DNA of 64,000 bases from DAOUTW01 sp964523575 (GCA_964523575.1 CAZGAV010000003.1:1-64000), one strand, 5' to 3'; positions 23,885 through 33,655 are shown, counted from the stretch's first letter. The notes: generated by a model not told the origin, from the letters alone. Numbers and translations are program-made.

Positions 23885-26242
23885 GTGGAAATTTCGTTAA
23901 ATAAAGAACAGCCGGAACAGGTTGTGTTGCCTAAAGAGATGCCGATATTGCCCCTGAAGGGTGTGGTTGTCTTTCCCTTCATGGTCATCCCTCTGATTAT
24001 CACCGAGAAGAGTCATATTCGCCTGATCGACGAAGCCCTTATGCATGGAAAAACGGTCGGCCTCTTCAATACCAAAGACGCCAATGTCATCAACCCCGGT
24101 TTCGATGATATATACTGGGCCGGAATCGCCGGCAATATTCTCAAAATGCTTCGTTTCCCCGACGGGTCGGTCCGTTTCCTGGTCCAGGGATTGTCACGGA
24201 TCCGCATCAGCCATCCCCTGGCTTCGGATCCGTACCTGACTGCGGAGGTCGAGGCTATCGATGAGATCTATGCCACTTCGGTAAAAACCGAGGCCCTCCA
24301 CCGCAATCTCATGGATCAGCTCAAAACCCTCGTCGATCTGGCCCCATATCTTTCCGAGGAGTTTTACGTCTCGGCTCTCAATCAGGATACACCCAGTCAG
24401 TTGACCGACCTGATTGCCTCCAATATGAATCTTTCGATCGAGGAAAAACAGAAATTCGTGGCCGAACCCAATGTCCAGAAACGGATGGACCGGCTGTTGC
24501 ATCATATAAACCGCGAAAAAGAAGTCCTCGAATTGTCAAAAAAGATACAGAGTGATGCGGCTCAGGAACTGGGCAAGATGCAACGCGAATATATTCTGCG
24601 CGAACAGATCAAAGCTATTCAGAGGGAATTGGGAGACGACGCCGCTCGTCCGGAAATCGCGGAACTGAAAGAACGGATCGAAGAGGCGGGTATGCCGGAG
24701 CAGGCCCGCAAAGCCTCCGACAAGGAACTGGAGCGGCTCATCGAGATGAATCCCTCCTCGGCCGAATACACGGTCAGCCGCACCTATCTGGACTGGCTGG
24801 TGACGGTGCCGTGGAGCAAGTCTACCGAGGATATGCTCGATATCAAGAAGGCCCGCAAGATTCTCGATGAGGATCATTACGATCTGGATAAAGTCAAAGA
24901 GAGAATTATAGAATTTCTGGCCGTGCGGCGGTTAAAGCCGGATATGAAGGGCCCGATTCTCTGCTTTGTCGGCCCTCCCGGGGTTGGTAAGACTTCGCTC
25001 GGCAGATCCATCGCACGCGCCATGGGACGGGAATTTTTCCGCCTTTCGCTCGGCGGCGTCCGCGATGAAGCCGAAATCAGAGGACATCGCCGCACCTACA
25101 TCGGCGCTATGCCGGGACGGATAATCCAGGGGCTGAAACGAGTCGGGTCCAAGAATCCGGTTTTCATGCTCGATGAGATAGATAAGCTCGGGACCGATTT
25201 CCGAGGCGATCCGTCATCGGCCCTGCTGGAAGTCCTCGATCCCGAACAGAACAATGCCTTTTCGGATCATTATCTCGAAGTCGATTTCGATTTATCGCAT
25301 GTGATGTTCATCACCACCGCCAACATGCTCGATCCCATCCCCCCGGTTCTGAGAGACCGGATGGAAATTATCCGAATACCCGGTTACACCGATCTGGAGA
25401 AGGCGCAGATTTCCATGCGGCATCTTCTGCCGAAACAGATGGAAAATCACGGGCTGAAACCGTCCAACCTGACCATCCGACAGGAAGCGGTGAAGACTAT
25501 TATCAACGAATACACCCGCGAGGCTGGTCTGCGGAATCTGGAGCGCGAGTTGGCTAACATCTGCCGCAAAATCGCCGCCCGGGTCGCCGCCGGCAGTCGC
25601 CGGAAATTTACAATTGCCTCCAAGGATTTGGGTAAATATCTCGGCCCGACTCGGTTCACGTCCGAAACAAGGTTCAGCAAAGACCGTATCGGCGAAGTCG
25701 CCGGTCTGGCTTGGACGGCCTTTGGGGGCGAAGTTCTCAAAATCGAAGCAACGGCGATGCCAGGAAAAAAATCCCTGATGATGACCGGTCACTTGGGCGA
25801 TGTCATGAAAGAATCGATGCAGGCCGCCTTGTCATATGTCAGGTCGCTTTCGCATCAATTGAAAATACCGAAGGATTTCTTCGAAGAACATGAAATCCAT
25901 ATCCATGTACCGTCAGGCGCAACACCCAAAGACGGCCCGTCGGCGGGTGTAACGATGGCCGTGGCGCTGGCCTCACTGGCCACTTGCCGCCCCGTCAAGG
26001 ACCGACTGGCTATGACCGGCGAAATTACCCTTCGCGGTCAGATCCTTCCGATCGGCGGTCTTAAGGAAAAATTGCTGGCCGCCTATCGCTACGGTATCAA
26101 AACCGTGATTTTACCGGAGGATAATCGCAAAGATTTGATTGATATTCCCCCGGAATTGACCAAAGGACTGAAATTCAAGTTCGTCGAAGACGCCTATGAG
26201 GTGATAAAATTCGCCCTCGAACCGCAAAGTAAAAAGCGATGA
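23885..26242 (+). CDS. lon: ATP-dependent protease Lon
   Basis: Degrades misfolded and regulatory proteins in the cytosol. 785 residues: N-terminal LonN substrate domain (about 15-210), coiled linker, AAA+ module with Walker A GPPGVGKTS and Walker B FMLDEIDKLG, and a C-terminal S16 protease domain with the catalytic Ser in PKDGPSAGVTMA and Lys in GGLKEKLLAA. The length is usual. The start is GTG with AAGGAG five bases upstream. The stop overlaps the following nnr gene by four bases. An imperfect stem-loop (GACCGCCTGA with TCGGGCGGTT) lies in the leader at about 23797-23842. Confidence 0.97.
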   Translation: MEISLNKEQPEQVVLPKEMPILPLKGVVVFPFMVIPLIITEKSHIRLIDEALMHGKTVGLFNTKDANVINPGFDDIYWAGIAGNILKMLRFPDGSVRFLVQGLSRIRISHPLASDPYLTAEVEAIDEIYATSVKTEALHRNLMDQLKTLVDLAPYLSEEFYVSALNQDTPSQLTDLIASNMNLSIEEKQKFVAEPNVQKRMDRLLHHINREKEVLELSKKIQSDAAQELGKMQREYILREQIKAIQRELGDDAARPEIAELKERIEEAGMPEQARKASDKELERLIEMNPSSAEYTVSRTYLDWLVTVPWSKSTEDMLDIKKARKILDEDHYDLDKVKERIIEFLAVRRLKPDMKGPILCFVGPPGVGKTSLGRSIARAMGREFFRLSLGGVRDEAEIRGHRRTYIGAMPGRIIQGLKRVGSKNPVFMLDEIDKLGTDFRGDPSSALLEVLDPEQNNAFSDHYLEVDFDLSHVMFITTANMLDPIPPVLRDRMEIIRIPGYTDLEKAQISMRHLLPKQMENHGLKPSNLTIRQEAVKTIINEYTREAGLRNLERELANICRKIAARVAAGSRRKFTIASKDLGKYLGPTRFTSETRFSKDRIGEVAGLAWTAFGGEVLKIEATAMPGKKSLMMTGHLGDVMKESMQAALSYVRSLSHQLKIPKDFFEEHEIHIHVPSGATPKDGPSAGVTMAVALASLATCRPVKDRLAMTGEITLRGQILPIGGLKEKLLAAYRYGIKTVILPEDNRKDLIDIPPELTKGLKFKFVEDAYEVIKFALEPQSKKR

Positions 26243-27783
26243 AACTGGTTAATGCCGAAGAGATGCGAGCCATTGATGATCGCGCTATCAATGGCGATAA
26301 AATCCCGTCGCTGGAATTGATGGAAAACGCCGGCCGGGGAATATTCGAATATATCCGGGATAACATGCTGCCACGTTTCGACCAACCCCGGATAGCGATT
26401 GTGTGCGGTCGCGGCAACAACGGCGGCGACGGTTTTGTCGTGGGACGTCATCTTTTCAACTATGGCATTGAACCGGATTTCTATCTGGTCGGTGATGACA
26501 AAAAACTCTCGGACGATTGCCGGGGCAATTATGAGCGGGTGCGCGAGGCCGGTTACAGCGTCAGGCAGATAATCGAAGAAACCGATCTGCCCGATTTTTC
26601 CGGTTACGATATCATCATTGACGCTATCTTTGGCACCGGCTTTTCCGGCGCGCCCCGAGGTGTATCGGCCTCCGTCATAGAGCGGATTAACCAAGCCCAA
26701 ACATTAGTGGTAGCAGTCGATGCCGCTTCCGGGCTTGATGTATCCACCGGCCAGACTGATGGCGTCGCGGTCATCGCCGACACGACTACGACATTGGCTC
26801 TGCCCAAGCCCGGCCAATTCGTTTCACCCGGGCGTGAATTATCCGGCACCGTGGCGGTGATCCCGATCGGTATTCCCGGCGATGTCATCGCGCAATTTGA
26901 CCTCAGATCCAATCTGATAACCGGCGAAACCGTCTCGTTTCTTCTTCCGACACCTAGGGCCGATGGCCACAAGGGAGATTACGGCAAAGTCTATATCCTG
27001 GCTGGATCGCCGGGATTGACCGGAGCGGCGGCCCTTTCAGGCATGTCGGCGGCGCGAAGCGGCGCCGGTCTGGTGACAATTGGTGTACCAGAGTCGTTGA
27101 ATCCGATCCTGGAGATGAAACTTACCGAAGTCATGACCGCGCCTCTTCCGGAGAATCGGAAAAAAGCGACGCTGGCCCTCCGCAGTCTGGGCGAAATCAG
27201 GAAGCATCTCAAGGAACGCGACGCCGTCGCCCTTGGCCCCGGAATCGGGCGAAATCACGAGACCGGTGAATTGATCCGACGTCTTGTCCCCGGTCTGGAA
27301 ATCCCGGCGGTCATCGACGCCGACGGTCTCTATCCGCTATCGGGTGATAATTCGCCCCTGCTGTCCCCGCATTGCCCCCTGATTTTGACGCCGCATCCCG
27401 GGGAATTTGCTCACTTGACGGGTCACGTTCCGGATGGTAATCCGATCAAAAATTATGATCTAGCGGCTGAGTACGCCAAAAAATTCGATGCCGTTCTTGT
27501 GCTCAAGGGCTCGCCAACCATCGTCGCCTCGCCCGACGGGGACATTTATCTCAATCCGACCGGCAATTGGGGCATGGCCACCGGCGGTTCGGGCGATGTT
27601 TTGACCGGCATCATCGTCGCCTTATTGGGTCAGCAGATGTCGCCGCTGGAGGCAGCGGTATGCTCCGTTTATATACATGGTCTGGCCGGTGATATCGCCG
27701 TCGGCGCAATCCATCCGCGTTCGCTGGTAGCCGGCGATCTGATAGAATATTTAAGCCCGGCCTTCAATGCCCTTGAAGCCTGA
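26239..27783 (+). CDS. nnr: Bifunctional NAD(P)HX epimerase / ADP-dependent NAD(P)HX dehydratase
   Basis: Repairs hydrated NADH and NADPH. 514 residues: N-terminal YjeF_N epimerase domain (about 1-215) with VCGRGNNGGDGFVVGRHL and the acidic IIDAIFGTGFSG; C-terminal ribokinase-like dehydratase (about 230-510) with GHKGDYGKVYILAGSPG and NWGMATGGSGDVLTGII. This fusion is standard in bacteria. Coupled to lon by ATGA; the methyltransferase gene that follows is convergent, 14 bases away. Confidence 0.93.
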   Translation: MKLVNAEEMRAIDDRAINGDKIPSLELMENAGRGIFEYIRDNMLPRFDQPRIAIVCGRGNNGGDGFVVGRHLFNYGIEPDFYLVGDDKKLSDDCRGNYERVREAGYSVRQIIEETDLPDFSGYDIIIDAIFGTGFSGAPRGVSASVIERINQAQTLVVAVDAASGLDVSTGQTDGVAVIADTTTTLALPKPGQFVSPGRELSGTVAVIPIGIPGDVIAQFDLRSNLITGETVSFLLPTPRADGHKGDYGKVYILAGSPGLTGAAALSGMSAARSGAGLVTIGVPESLNPILEMKLTEVMTAPLPENRKKATLALRSLGEIRKHLKERDAVALGPGIGRNHETGELIRRLVPGLEIPAVIDADGLYPLSGDNSPLLSPHCPLILTPHPGEFAHLTGHVPDGNPIKNYDLAAEYAKKFDAVLVLKGSPTIVASPDGDIYLNPTGNWGMATGGSGDVLTGIIVALLGQQMSPLEAAVCSVYIHGLAGDIAVGAIHPRSLVAGDLIEYLSPAFNALEA

Positions 27784-27797
27784 TTCCAATCTATCCG

Positions 27798-28757
27798 TCA
27801 CTTTGAATCTATTTTATTCTGCTCAGCGAGAGTATTGCGTTCCCAGAAAATATCTCCGGTATGACCCTGAATCGATTTATCGTCTTCGGCCTGTTCCAAT
27901 CGTTGCTCGGCCAGCAGGCAGTATTCGCGATCAACTTCAATCCCCAGATACCGGCGGCCCAGTTTTTTGGCGACAACCGATGTCGTCCCGCTTCCAAGAA
28001 AGGGATCAAAAACAAAATCGCCGGGGTGGCTTGAAGCGAGTATCAATTTCGCAATCAGCTTTTCGCTTTTCTGGGTCGGATGATCGGTGTTTTCCGGCAT
28101 CGACCAGAATGGGATGGTGATATCGGTCCAGAGATTGGACGGGGCCGTGTCGCGGAAATTTCCGGCGGCGGTCTCTTCCCAATCTTTGGGTTGCCCATCC
28201 TCCCGATAGGGCGCCATCACCCGGCGTCGAAGTTTGACTTGATCGACATTGAAAGTGTAATTGTCGGACACGGTGCCAAACCAGATATCTTCGGAGGCGT
28301 TTTTCCAATTGCGTGACGCGGCGCGACCCTTTTCCCGTTCCCAGGTAATCCGGTTGCGGATGATAAAATATTTCGAGGCAGCGGTATAAATCGACGACGA
28401 GGTATGCCAGTCGCCGCAGATATAAACCGTAGCTGTCGATTTGAGGGTTGGCTTCAGCAGGGTCAGTACTTCATGAAGCCATTTCGTATATTCATCGACC
28501 GGTAATTTCGAAAATTTGCGACCGTTGAAATCCTTGTTCAAATTATAGGGCGGATCGAGTATCAACAGGTCCACAAAAGAGTGCGGCAGAGAAGGGAGCA
28601 CTTCGTGATAATCGCCCGGGATCGTCCCTGTTGGAACATCCCTCTCTCGGCCCAGCCGGTCGAGGGTTATCAGCCTGCTCTCCAGCCGGCGGCGGTCGGC
28701 GATATTGAGCCTAATTGTCCGGTTTCTGGGGGCGCGCGGTTTCATTTCGATCATCAT
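27798..28757 (-). CDS. Orphan beta-class DNA methyltransferase
   Basis: 319 residues; motif IV LILDPPYNLNKDF comes near residue 85, and the AdoMet motif I FDPFLGSGTTSVVAK comes late, the order of beta-class N6-adenine or N4-cytosine enzymes. DPPY favours adenine. The middle part (about 140-220) is probably the target-recognition region; the recognition sequence cannot be read. No restriction endonuclease gene is adjacent on either side, so it is either a regulatory orphan enzyme or a remnant of a system. It is monocistronic on the minus strand between nnr and manC. Confidence 0.88.
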   Translation of the reverse strand: MMIEMKPRAPRNRTIRLNIADRRRLESRLITLDRLGRERDVPTGTIPGDYHEVLPSLPHSFVDLLILDPPYNLNKDFNGRKFSKLPVDEYTKWLHEVLTLLKPTLKSTATVYICGDWHTSSSIYTAASKYFIIRNRITWEREKGRAASRNWKNASEDIWFGTVSDNYTFNVDQVKLRRRVMAPYREDGQPKDWEETAAGNFRDTAPSNLWTDITIPFWSMPENTDHPTQKSEKLIAKLILASSHPGDFVFDPFLGSGTTSVVAKKLGRRYLGIEVDREYCLLAEQRLEQAEDDKSIQGHTGDIFWERNTLAEQNKIDSK

Positions 28758-28907
28758 CCTAACCAGGCGGTGGCTTCAATCATTATAGCGTATGACTGTT
28801 TGCCTGACAATTTTAATTTTCAGCACCCCATTATCGTTTCCGCCGACCGATAATCCCGTTCTCAGCCTCTCCCCTAAGTCCAAATCCTGAAGCAAAATAA
28901 AGTTTAC

Positions 28908-28936
28908 TTGACATAGAATTTGGGGCATCGTATTAT
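28908..28936 (+). promoter_or_regulatory. Promoter of the manC supra-operon
   Basis: TTGACA (28908-28913) and TATTAT (28931-28936), 17 bases apart, about 41 bases of leader before the GTG at 28984. Confidence 0.75.
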
Positions 28937-28983
28937 CAATAATTGACAGAGTTTTCGATACTTCTTCAAGGGGAGAACTGCCA

Positions 28984-30063
28984 GTGATTTATGGTGTCAT
29001 TATGGCCGGAGGCAAGGGCGAACGGTTCTGGCCGCTATCGAATGAGGCCCATCCCAAACAACTGCTGGCGATTACCTCCGACAGAAACATGCTCCAGGTG
29101 ACCCTCGACCGGATCGAATCCCTGATTCCCATGGACAGGATTCTTATCGCGGCCGGGGAAAACATCAGCAGGGCCATCGTCAATAGTTGCGAACGAGTCG
29201 AAGAAACCAATATCCTCACCGAACCGTTCGGCCGGAATACTTGTTTGGCCGTCGGATGCGCCGCGGTACATTTGCAGAAAAGAGACCCCGAGGCGATCAT
29301 GGTCGTCCTTTCGGCCGACCATCTGATCCAGCCGGCTTCCAAATTAATCAAGGTCATAAAAGTCGGCACCAAAGTGGCGGCCAAGGAAGACAAACTCATC
29401 ACGATCGGTATCACTCCCACCCGGGCCGAGACCGGTTACGGATATATTGAACTGGGCGATGAACCGCGTGAAATCGACGAAGTTAGCCTCTACACCGTTT
29501 CGGCCTTCAAAGAAAAACCGCGTCCGACGGTGGCCCAGCAATACTATTACGGCGGTCGGCATCTGTGGAATTCGGGCATGTTTATCTGGTCGGTGGCCTC
29601 GATTCTCAAGGCACTGGAACAGTATATGCCGGAAATGTTCGAACTGCTGACCGAATATGCGACTCATATCGGCGCCCCCGATGAAACCAAGGCTCGGGAG
29701 GAATTGTACAAAGAAGCCGAACCGGTGTCAATCGACGTGGCCGTGATGGAACAGGCCGATAATGTTCTGACGCTCCGGGGCGATTTCGTCTGGGACGACG
29801 TCGGGAGCTGGATGGCGTTGCAGAGATTCAAGGAGCAGGACAAGGGAAACAACGTCATCGTCGGTCCGGCCATGGCCGTGAATACGTTCGAGTCAACCAT
29901 CTATAACGACGACAACGGCCTGATCGCCGCATTAGGAGTTTCCGATCTGGTCATCGCCAAATCCGGCAACGTCGTCATGGTGGCGCACAAAACCCAGTTG
30001 GATAATATCAAGGAATTACTCGCCCGAATCGGCGAGGATGAAAATTTTAAGAAGTTTTTATGA
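28984..30063 (+). CDS. manC: Mannose-1-phosphate guanylyltransferase
   Basis: Makes GDP-mannose from GTP and mannose-1-phosphate, the substrate of Gmd. 359 residues: nucleotide-binding MAGGKGERFWPLS at residues 7-19, LTEPFGRNTCLAV, ADHLI, ETGYGYIE, FKEKP and WNSGMFIW, all typical of the bacterial GMP family without the C-terminal isomerase domain. Start GTG with GGGGAG eight bases upstream. First gene of a long co-directional series. Confidence 0.93.
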   Translation: MIYGVIMAGGKGERFWPLSNEAHPKQLLAITSDRNMLQVTLDRIESLIPMDRILIAAGENISRAIVNSCERVEETNILTEPFGRNTCLAVGCAAVHLQKRDPEAIMVVLSADHLIQPASKLIKVIKVGTKVAAKEDKLITIGITPTRAETGYGYIELGDEPREIDEVSLYTVSAFKEKPRPTVAQQYYYGGRHLWNSGMFIWSVASILKALEQYMPEMFELLTEYATHIGAPDETKAREELYKEAEPVSIDVAVMEQADNVLTLRGDFVWDDVGSWMALQRFKEQDKGNNVIVGPAMAVNTFESTIYNDDNGLIAALGVSDLVIAKSGNVVMVAHKTQLDNIKELLARIGEDENFKKFL

Positions 30064-30064
30064 G

Positions 30065-30682
30065 ATGAGACTTTTTTCGGTTGTCATAGTCATATTGGCC
30101 TTAATGATCGCCTCATGCGGCGTGCGTCGAGTGGGTACTCCGCCGCCGGAAGAAAACACCGGTGCGGCCGCGCCGATATTTGATCCGCTGGGGACGCCAC
30201 AGGATCGTGAAATAGTACCGGAAGTGCATCCGGTCGTGGCCGCCGCCCTGCCCGACAGCAATGACTCTCTGGTGCAAACCCCCGATTTGACGTATCTCCA
30301 ATTCGATTCGGCAAGCGCGGCAGTCGCTCCGACCGAGGTTTATCGGGTGCAGATATTCACTTCGCGCTTATACTCCGAAGCCGCCCGTGAACGGACGCTG
30401 GCGGAAGAAATTTTCAATCTTCCGATCTATCTGGACTACGAGGTGCCGTATTACAAACTGCGGGTAGGCGATTTTCAAACCCGGGACGAGGCGGAAAATA
30501 TGGTGCCCGAAATCAAAAATATCGGCTATCGCAACGCCTGGGTGGCGCGAGTGGTTTTGCGGGTACAGGAAGCGCCGGAATACGAACTGATGGAGGAACC
30601 GATCCTCCCGGAGGATTCGACGGTTTCACCGGCTTTGCCGTCCGATTCTGCATATCAGGAGAATGGGAGTGAAAATCCTTGA
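30065..30682 (+). CDS. SPOR-domain lipoprotein
   Basis: 205 residues with lipoprotein signal and lipobox IASC (Cys18). A Pro/Asp-rich linker precedes a SPOR fold (about residues 95-160): YRVQIFTSRLYSEAARERTL, then VPYYKLRVGDFQTRDEAENM. SPOR domains bind denuded peptidoglycan glycans, often at septa. The ATG is two bases past the manC stop; no good ribosome binding site, so coupling to manC is likely. An acidic, Pro-rich tail of about 45 residues follows. Confidence 0.85.
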   Translation: MRLFSVVIVILALMIASCGVRRVGTPPPEENTGAAAPIFDPLGTPQDREIVPEVHPVVAAALPDSNDSLVQTPDLTYLQFDSASAAVAPTEVYRVQIFTSRLYSEAARERTLAEEIFNLPIYLDYEVPYYKLRVGDFQTRDEAENMVPEIKNIGYRNAWVARVVLRVQEAPEYELMEEPILPEDSTVSPALPSDSAYQENGSENP

Positions 30683-31320
30683 GCCGGGTGCTGGTTTGCG
30701 ACGCTGACAGACCGGACACAAGCGTTATCGAAGCCGCCGTGGCGGCCTTGAATGACGGTTCGGTCGTCGTCATGCCGACGGAAACTCAATACTCACTGTC
30801 GGTACGAGCCGACGATGAGAACGCAATGATTAAAATATGCGCCGTCAAAAGACGGTCGGAAACCGTAAAGGCGGCCCTGTTTATAAGAGATATGCATGAG
30901 GCCCGGCGGTTTTGCCGGATCAACCGAGCGGCAGAAAAATTGGCCGCGCGTTTTTTGCCCGGTCCACTGACTCTGATTCTTCCGGGAAAGGCCGGACAGA
31001 CCAAAGTGGCGCCGGAGTTTCTTTCGGAGGCCGGGTTCGGTATCCGAATATCGTCGTCGCCCGTAATTTCGGCGGTCATGGATCGGCTACCCTTCGCGGT
31101 CACGGCGACATCGGCCAATTTGAGCGGCCAAAGCGCCGCCATGAACATCGCCGATATCCGGCAATCTTTGGGCGATGCGGTTGATTTGTATCTCGATGCC
31201 GGGCCATGTCGGAATTCGACGCCCTCGACGGTCGTGCAGGTAAACGACACGATAACGATTCTCCGGCCGGGGGCGATTGTCGAGGCGGAGATTATGCATA
31301 CCCTTGAGGAAGAAGAATAA
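30679..31320 (+). CDS. tsaC: Threonylcarbamoyl-AMP synthase (YrdC/Sua5 family)
   Basis: Forms threonylcarbamoyl-AMP for t6A modification of tRNAs reading ANN codons. 213 residues; YrdC motifs: PTETQYSLS (ligand strand, usually PTDTxYGL), K-R-R-S-E near 59 where KxR contacts ATP, LPGPLTLIL, and TATSANLSG. Slightly divergent in the first motif (E for D, S for G). Start TTG overlapping the upstream stop by four bases. Co-transcribed with a low molecular weight phosphatase, a common pairing in bacteria. Confidence 0.85.
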   Translation: MSRVLVCDADRPDTSVIEAAVAALNDGSVVVMPTETQYSLSVRADDENAMIKICAVKRRSETVKAALFIRDMHEARRFCRINRAAEKLAARFLPGPLTLILPGKAGQTKVAPEFLSEAGFGIRISSSPVISAVMDRLPFAVTATSANLSGQSAAMNIADIRQSLGDAVDLYLDAGPCRNSTPSTVVQVNDTITILRPGAIVEAEIMHTLEEEE

Positions 31321-31324
31321 TCGC

Positions 31325-31828
31325 ATGGGTCGATTCAAGGTATTGTTCATTTGCACCGGCAACACTTGCCGCTCGCCTATGGCCGAGGGAGCATTACGGG
31401 TTTTATTGCAGGGCAAGGACATAGACAATATTGAGGCTTTCTCGGCCGGAACCGCGGCCATACCCGGATGTCCGGCGACCCTGTATGCCGTCGAGGCTGT
31501 TAAAACCTGGAACGCCGATATTTCGGGCCATAAATCCCGCCCCCTGGCCCCCGAATTGCTGGAGGAAGTTGACCTGATTCTGGTCATGACGCCGTCGCAT
31601 TATCAAACCGTGGTTTCAATGTCGCCGGAGGCGCGCGAAAAAACCTATCTGTTGAAAAACTTTCCCGAACCGGGAGACACGGGCGAAGGCGTGGCCGACC
31701 CGATCGGTGGCTCGCTCGACATGTACAATCATACCTTCCTCGAAATCGGAGAAGAACTGGGACGGATATTGCCCGATTTGATCGAGTTGGCTCGCAAGAA
31801 ACAAAGTAAGGCGGAAGATAGTGTTTAA
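31325..31828 (+). CDS. Low molecular weight phosphatase, YwlE-like protein-arginine-phosphatase type
   Basis: 167 residues; phosphatase loop C-T-G-N-T-C-R-S at 10-17 and the late general-acid region with D-P near residue 125 (GVADPIGGS). Thr14 in the loop is the residue that distinguishes arginine phosphatase YwlE from tyrosine phosphatases, where Ile or Leu is usual; this supports, but does not prove, the arginine activity. The ATG at 31325 places the loop at the family position. Follows tsaC closely. Confidence 0.85.
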   Translation: MGRFKVLFICTGNTCRSPMAEGALRVLLQGKDIDNIEAFSAGTAAIPGCPATLYAVEAVKTWNADISGHKSRPLAPELLEEVDLILVMTPSHYQTVVSMSPEAREKTYLLKNFPEPGDTGEGVADPIGGSLDMYNHTFLEIGEELGRILPDLIELARKKQSKAEDSV

Positions 31829-32666
31829 GTCCTTTTGCAAAAATGTTCTGATATGTGCGATTGTGGCTGTCGGACTGGTGCCGCTGGCCTATTTTCTGAA
31901 AGTGCAATACGGTAGCGCTCAGGATACACCGCCAGTCGAAAAAGTGGATTCTGAATATCCGGGGCAGGACGAAATTGGCCGCCGGATCGATAATATCGCC
32001 TTCGGCGTCGGCGAATGGCTGCAATTCGATATCGGTTACGGTTTTATCAATGCCGGGACAGCCACTCTGGAAGTTCAGGAAGTCATTGATTATGAAGGCC
32101 GTCCGGCTTATCAACTGGTGAGCACGGCCAATTCCAATAAGTTCTTCTCGTCGTTTTATCCCGTTCGCGACCGGGTGGAGTCGATCATGGACGCCATCGG
32201 TCTATTCTCATGGAAATTCGACAAACAACTGCGAGAAGGGAAATACCGTTCGCGGAGGCAGTATTCATTCGATCAGGTAAGACACGAAGTTGTTTATAAG
32301 GGCGACACCATCGAGGTGGCGCCGTATGTCCAGGACGCCCTCTCGGCCCTTTATTTCGTGCGGACTCAAAATCTCGAAGTCGGCAAGTCGATATTCGTCG
32401 ATAATTTCACCGACGGGAAAAATTACCCGCTGGAGGTAGTCGTTCACGGCCGCGAGAAGGTCAAGACCAAGGCCGGCGTTTTCGATTGTCTGGTGGTCGA
32501 ACCGATCCTAAGATCCTCGGGCATTTTCCAACATGAGGGTAAGCTGACTGTCTATCTGACCGATGACCGCCTTCGCCTGCCGGTGATGATGAAATCCAAA
32601 GTAGTCGTCGGTTCAATCACCGCCGAACTTACCGATTATCGGCTGGGGAGACTGGAACAGTTTTGA
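31821..32666 (+). CDS. DUF3108 envelope protein
   Basis: 281 residues, GTG start overlapping the phosphatase gene by eight bases. One N-terminal hydrophobic segment (about 9-27) acts as signal peptide or anchor. The mature part from about residue 58 matches DUF3108: GEWLQFDIGYGFINAGTATLEV, a central SFYPVRDRVES, and the ending LTVYLTDDRLRLPVMMKSK. The family is periplasmic and beta-rich, of unknown function; the fold resembles the LolA/LptA type lipid-binding cradle in proposals, which is not shown here. Confidence 0.8.
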   Translation: MFKSFCKNVLICAIVAVGLVPLAYFLKVQYGSAQDTPPVEKVDSEYPGQDEIGRRIDNIAFGVGEWLQFDIGYGFINAGTATLEVQEVIDYEGRPAYQLVSTANSNKFFSSFYPVRDRVESIMDAIGLFSWKFDKQLREGKYRSRRQYSFDQVRHEVVYKGDTIEVAPYVQDALSALYFVRTQNLEVGKSIFVDNFTDGKNYPLEVVVHGREKVKTKAGVFDCLVVEPILRSSGIFQHEGKLTVYLTDDRLRLPVMMKSKVVVGSITAELTDYRLGRLEQF

Positions 32667-33652
32667 AGCCCAAGTTTGAAACCGTTGACCTGAACCGGGT
32701 CAGAACGATTTCGCTGTCGAAACGCAAATCTCTGGCATCGGCTGGAAATCTGGCCGGTATCCCGGCCGCCTCAGGAGCGATCAAATTTTTTGACAGCCTG
32801 CCGAAATTCCTCAAGGCCGACGATTTCAAAACCCTTATTAAGTCGATTATTGCCGCCCGCCGCCGTGGTAAACCGGTGATTGTGATGGCGGGGGGCCATC
32901 TTATCAAGGTCGGACTCAACCCGGTCATCATCGACTTGATGGATACCGGTCTCATTTCCGGACTGTGTCTTAACGGCGCCGGGCTGATTCACGATTCCGA
33001 AATGGCCATGATCGGGCAAACCTCCGAGGACGTCTCGGCCGGAATCAAGGACGGCAGTTTTGGCATGTCGGCGCAGACGGCCGAATTATTCACCACCGTG
33101 GCGGGTTACGCCGGTGAACAGGAAATCGGCCTGGGACAGGCGGCCGGGGCCGTTCTTGATGGGCAGTCGTTTCGATATCGCAAGCATTCCCTGCTGGCCG
33201 CCTGCCATCGCCTGGGCTTGCCGGCCATGATTCATATCGCCGTCGATACCGATATCGTCTGCCAGCATCCCGGGTATGATCCCTCGGCGGCGGCCCGGGC
33301 CAGTCATCATGATTTCAAGATCCTGGCTCATCAGATTTCGAAGGCGGAAGGGGGCGGCGTTTTCATCAATATCGGTTCGGCGGTTATCCTGCCCGAAGTT
33401 TTTCTAAAGGCCCTGACCGTATCCCGAAATATCTACGGCAAACCGTATAAAATCGTCACGGCCAACTTCGATATGATCAGCCATTATCGCCCGACGACCA
33501 ATGTCGTTCACCGCCCGACCATGAATGGCGGGGTGGGATATAATTTCGTCGGGCATCATGAGTTGATGATACCCTTGCTGGCCTGGGGCCTCAAGGCGCA
33601 ATATCAAAGAAAATCAAATCCTTCACGTAATAATGCAAAAAAGCGGAGATAG
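32663..33652 (+). CDS. Deoxyhypusine-synthase-like protein
   Basis: 329 residues, TTG start overlapping the upstream stop. The core resembles deoxyhypusine synthase (DHS): GKPVIVMAGGHLIKVGLNP and IIDLMDTGLISGLCLNGAGL, then IHDSEMAM correspond to the DHS strand-turn segments that bind NAD. The C-terminal GGGVFINIGSAVILPEVFLK is compatible with the fold. The typical catalytic Lys region is not identified, so it may bind NAD but catalyse another transfer. Its neighbours are FtcD and a DUF3108 protein. Family assignment is moderate; the function is unknown. Confidence 0.55.
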   Translation: MKPKFETVDLNRVRTISLSKRKSLASAGNLAGIPAASGAIKFFDSLPKFLKADDFKTLIKSIIAARRRGKPVIVMAGGHLIKVGLNPVIIDLMDTGLISGLCLNGAGLIHDSEMAMIGQTSEDVSAGIKDGSFGMSAQTAELFTTVAGYAGEQEIGLGQAAGAVLDGQSFRYRKHSLLAACHRLGLPAMIHIAVDTDIVCQHPGYDPSAAARASHHDFKILAHQISKAEGGGVFINIGSAVILPEVFLKALTVSRNIYGKPYKIVTANFDMISHYRPTTNVVHRPTMNGGVGYNFVGHHELMIPLLAWGLKAQYQRKSNPSRNNAKKRR

Positions 33653-33655
33653 TTT

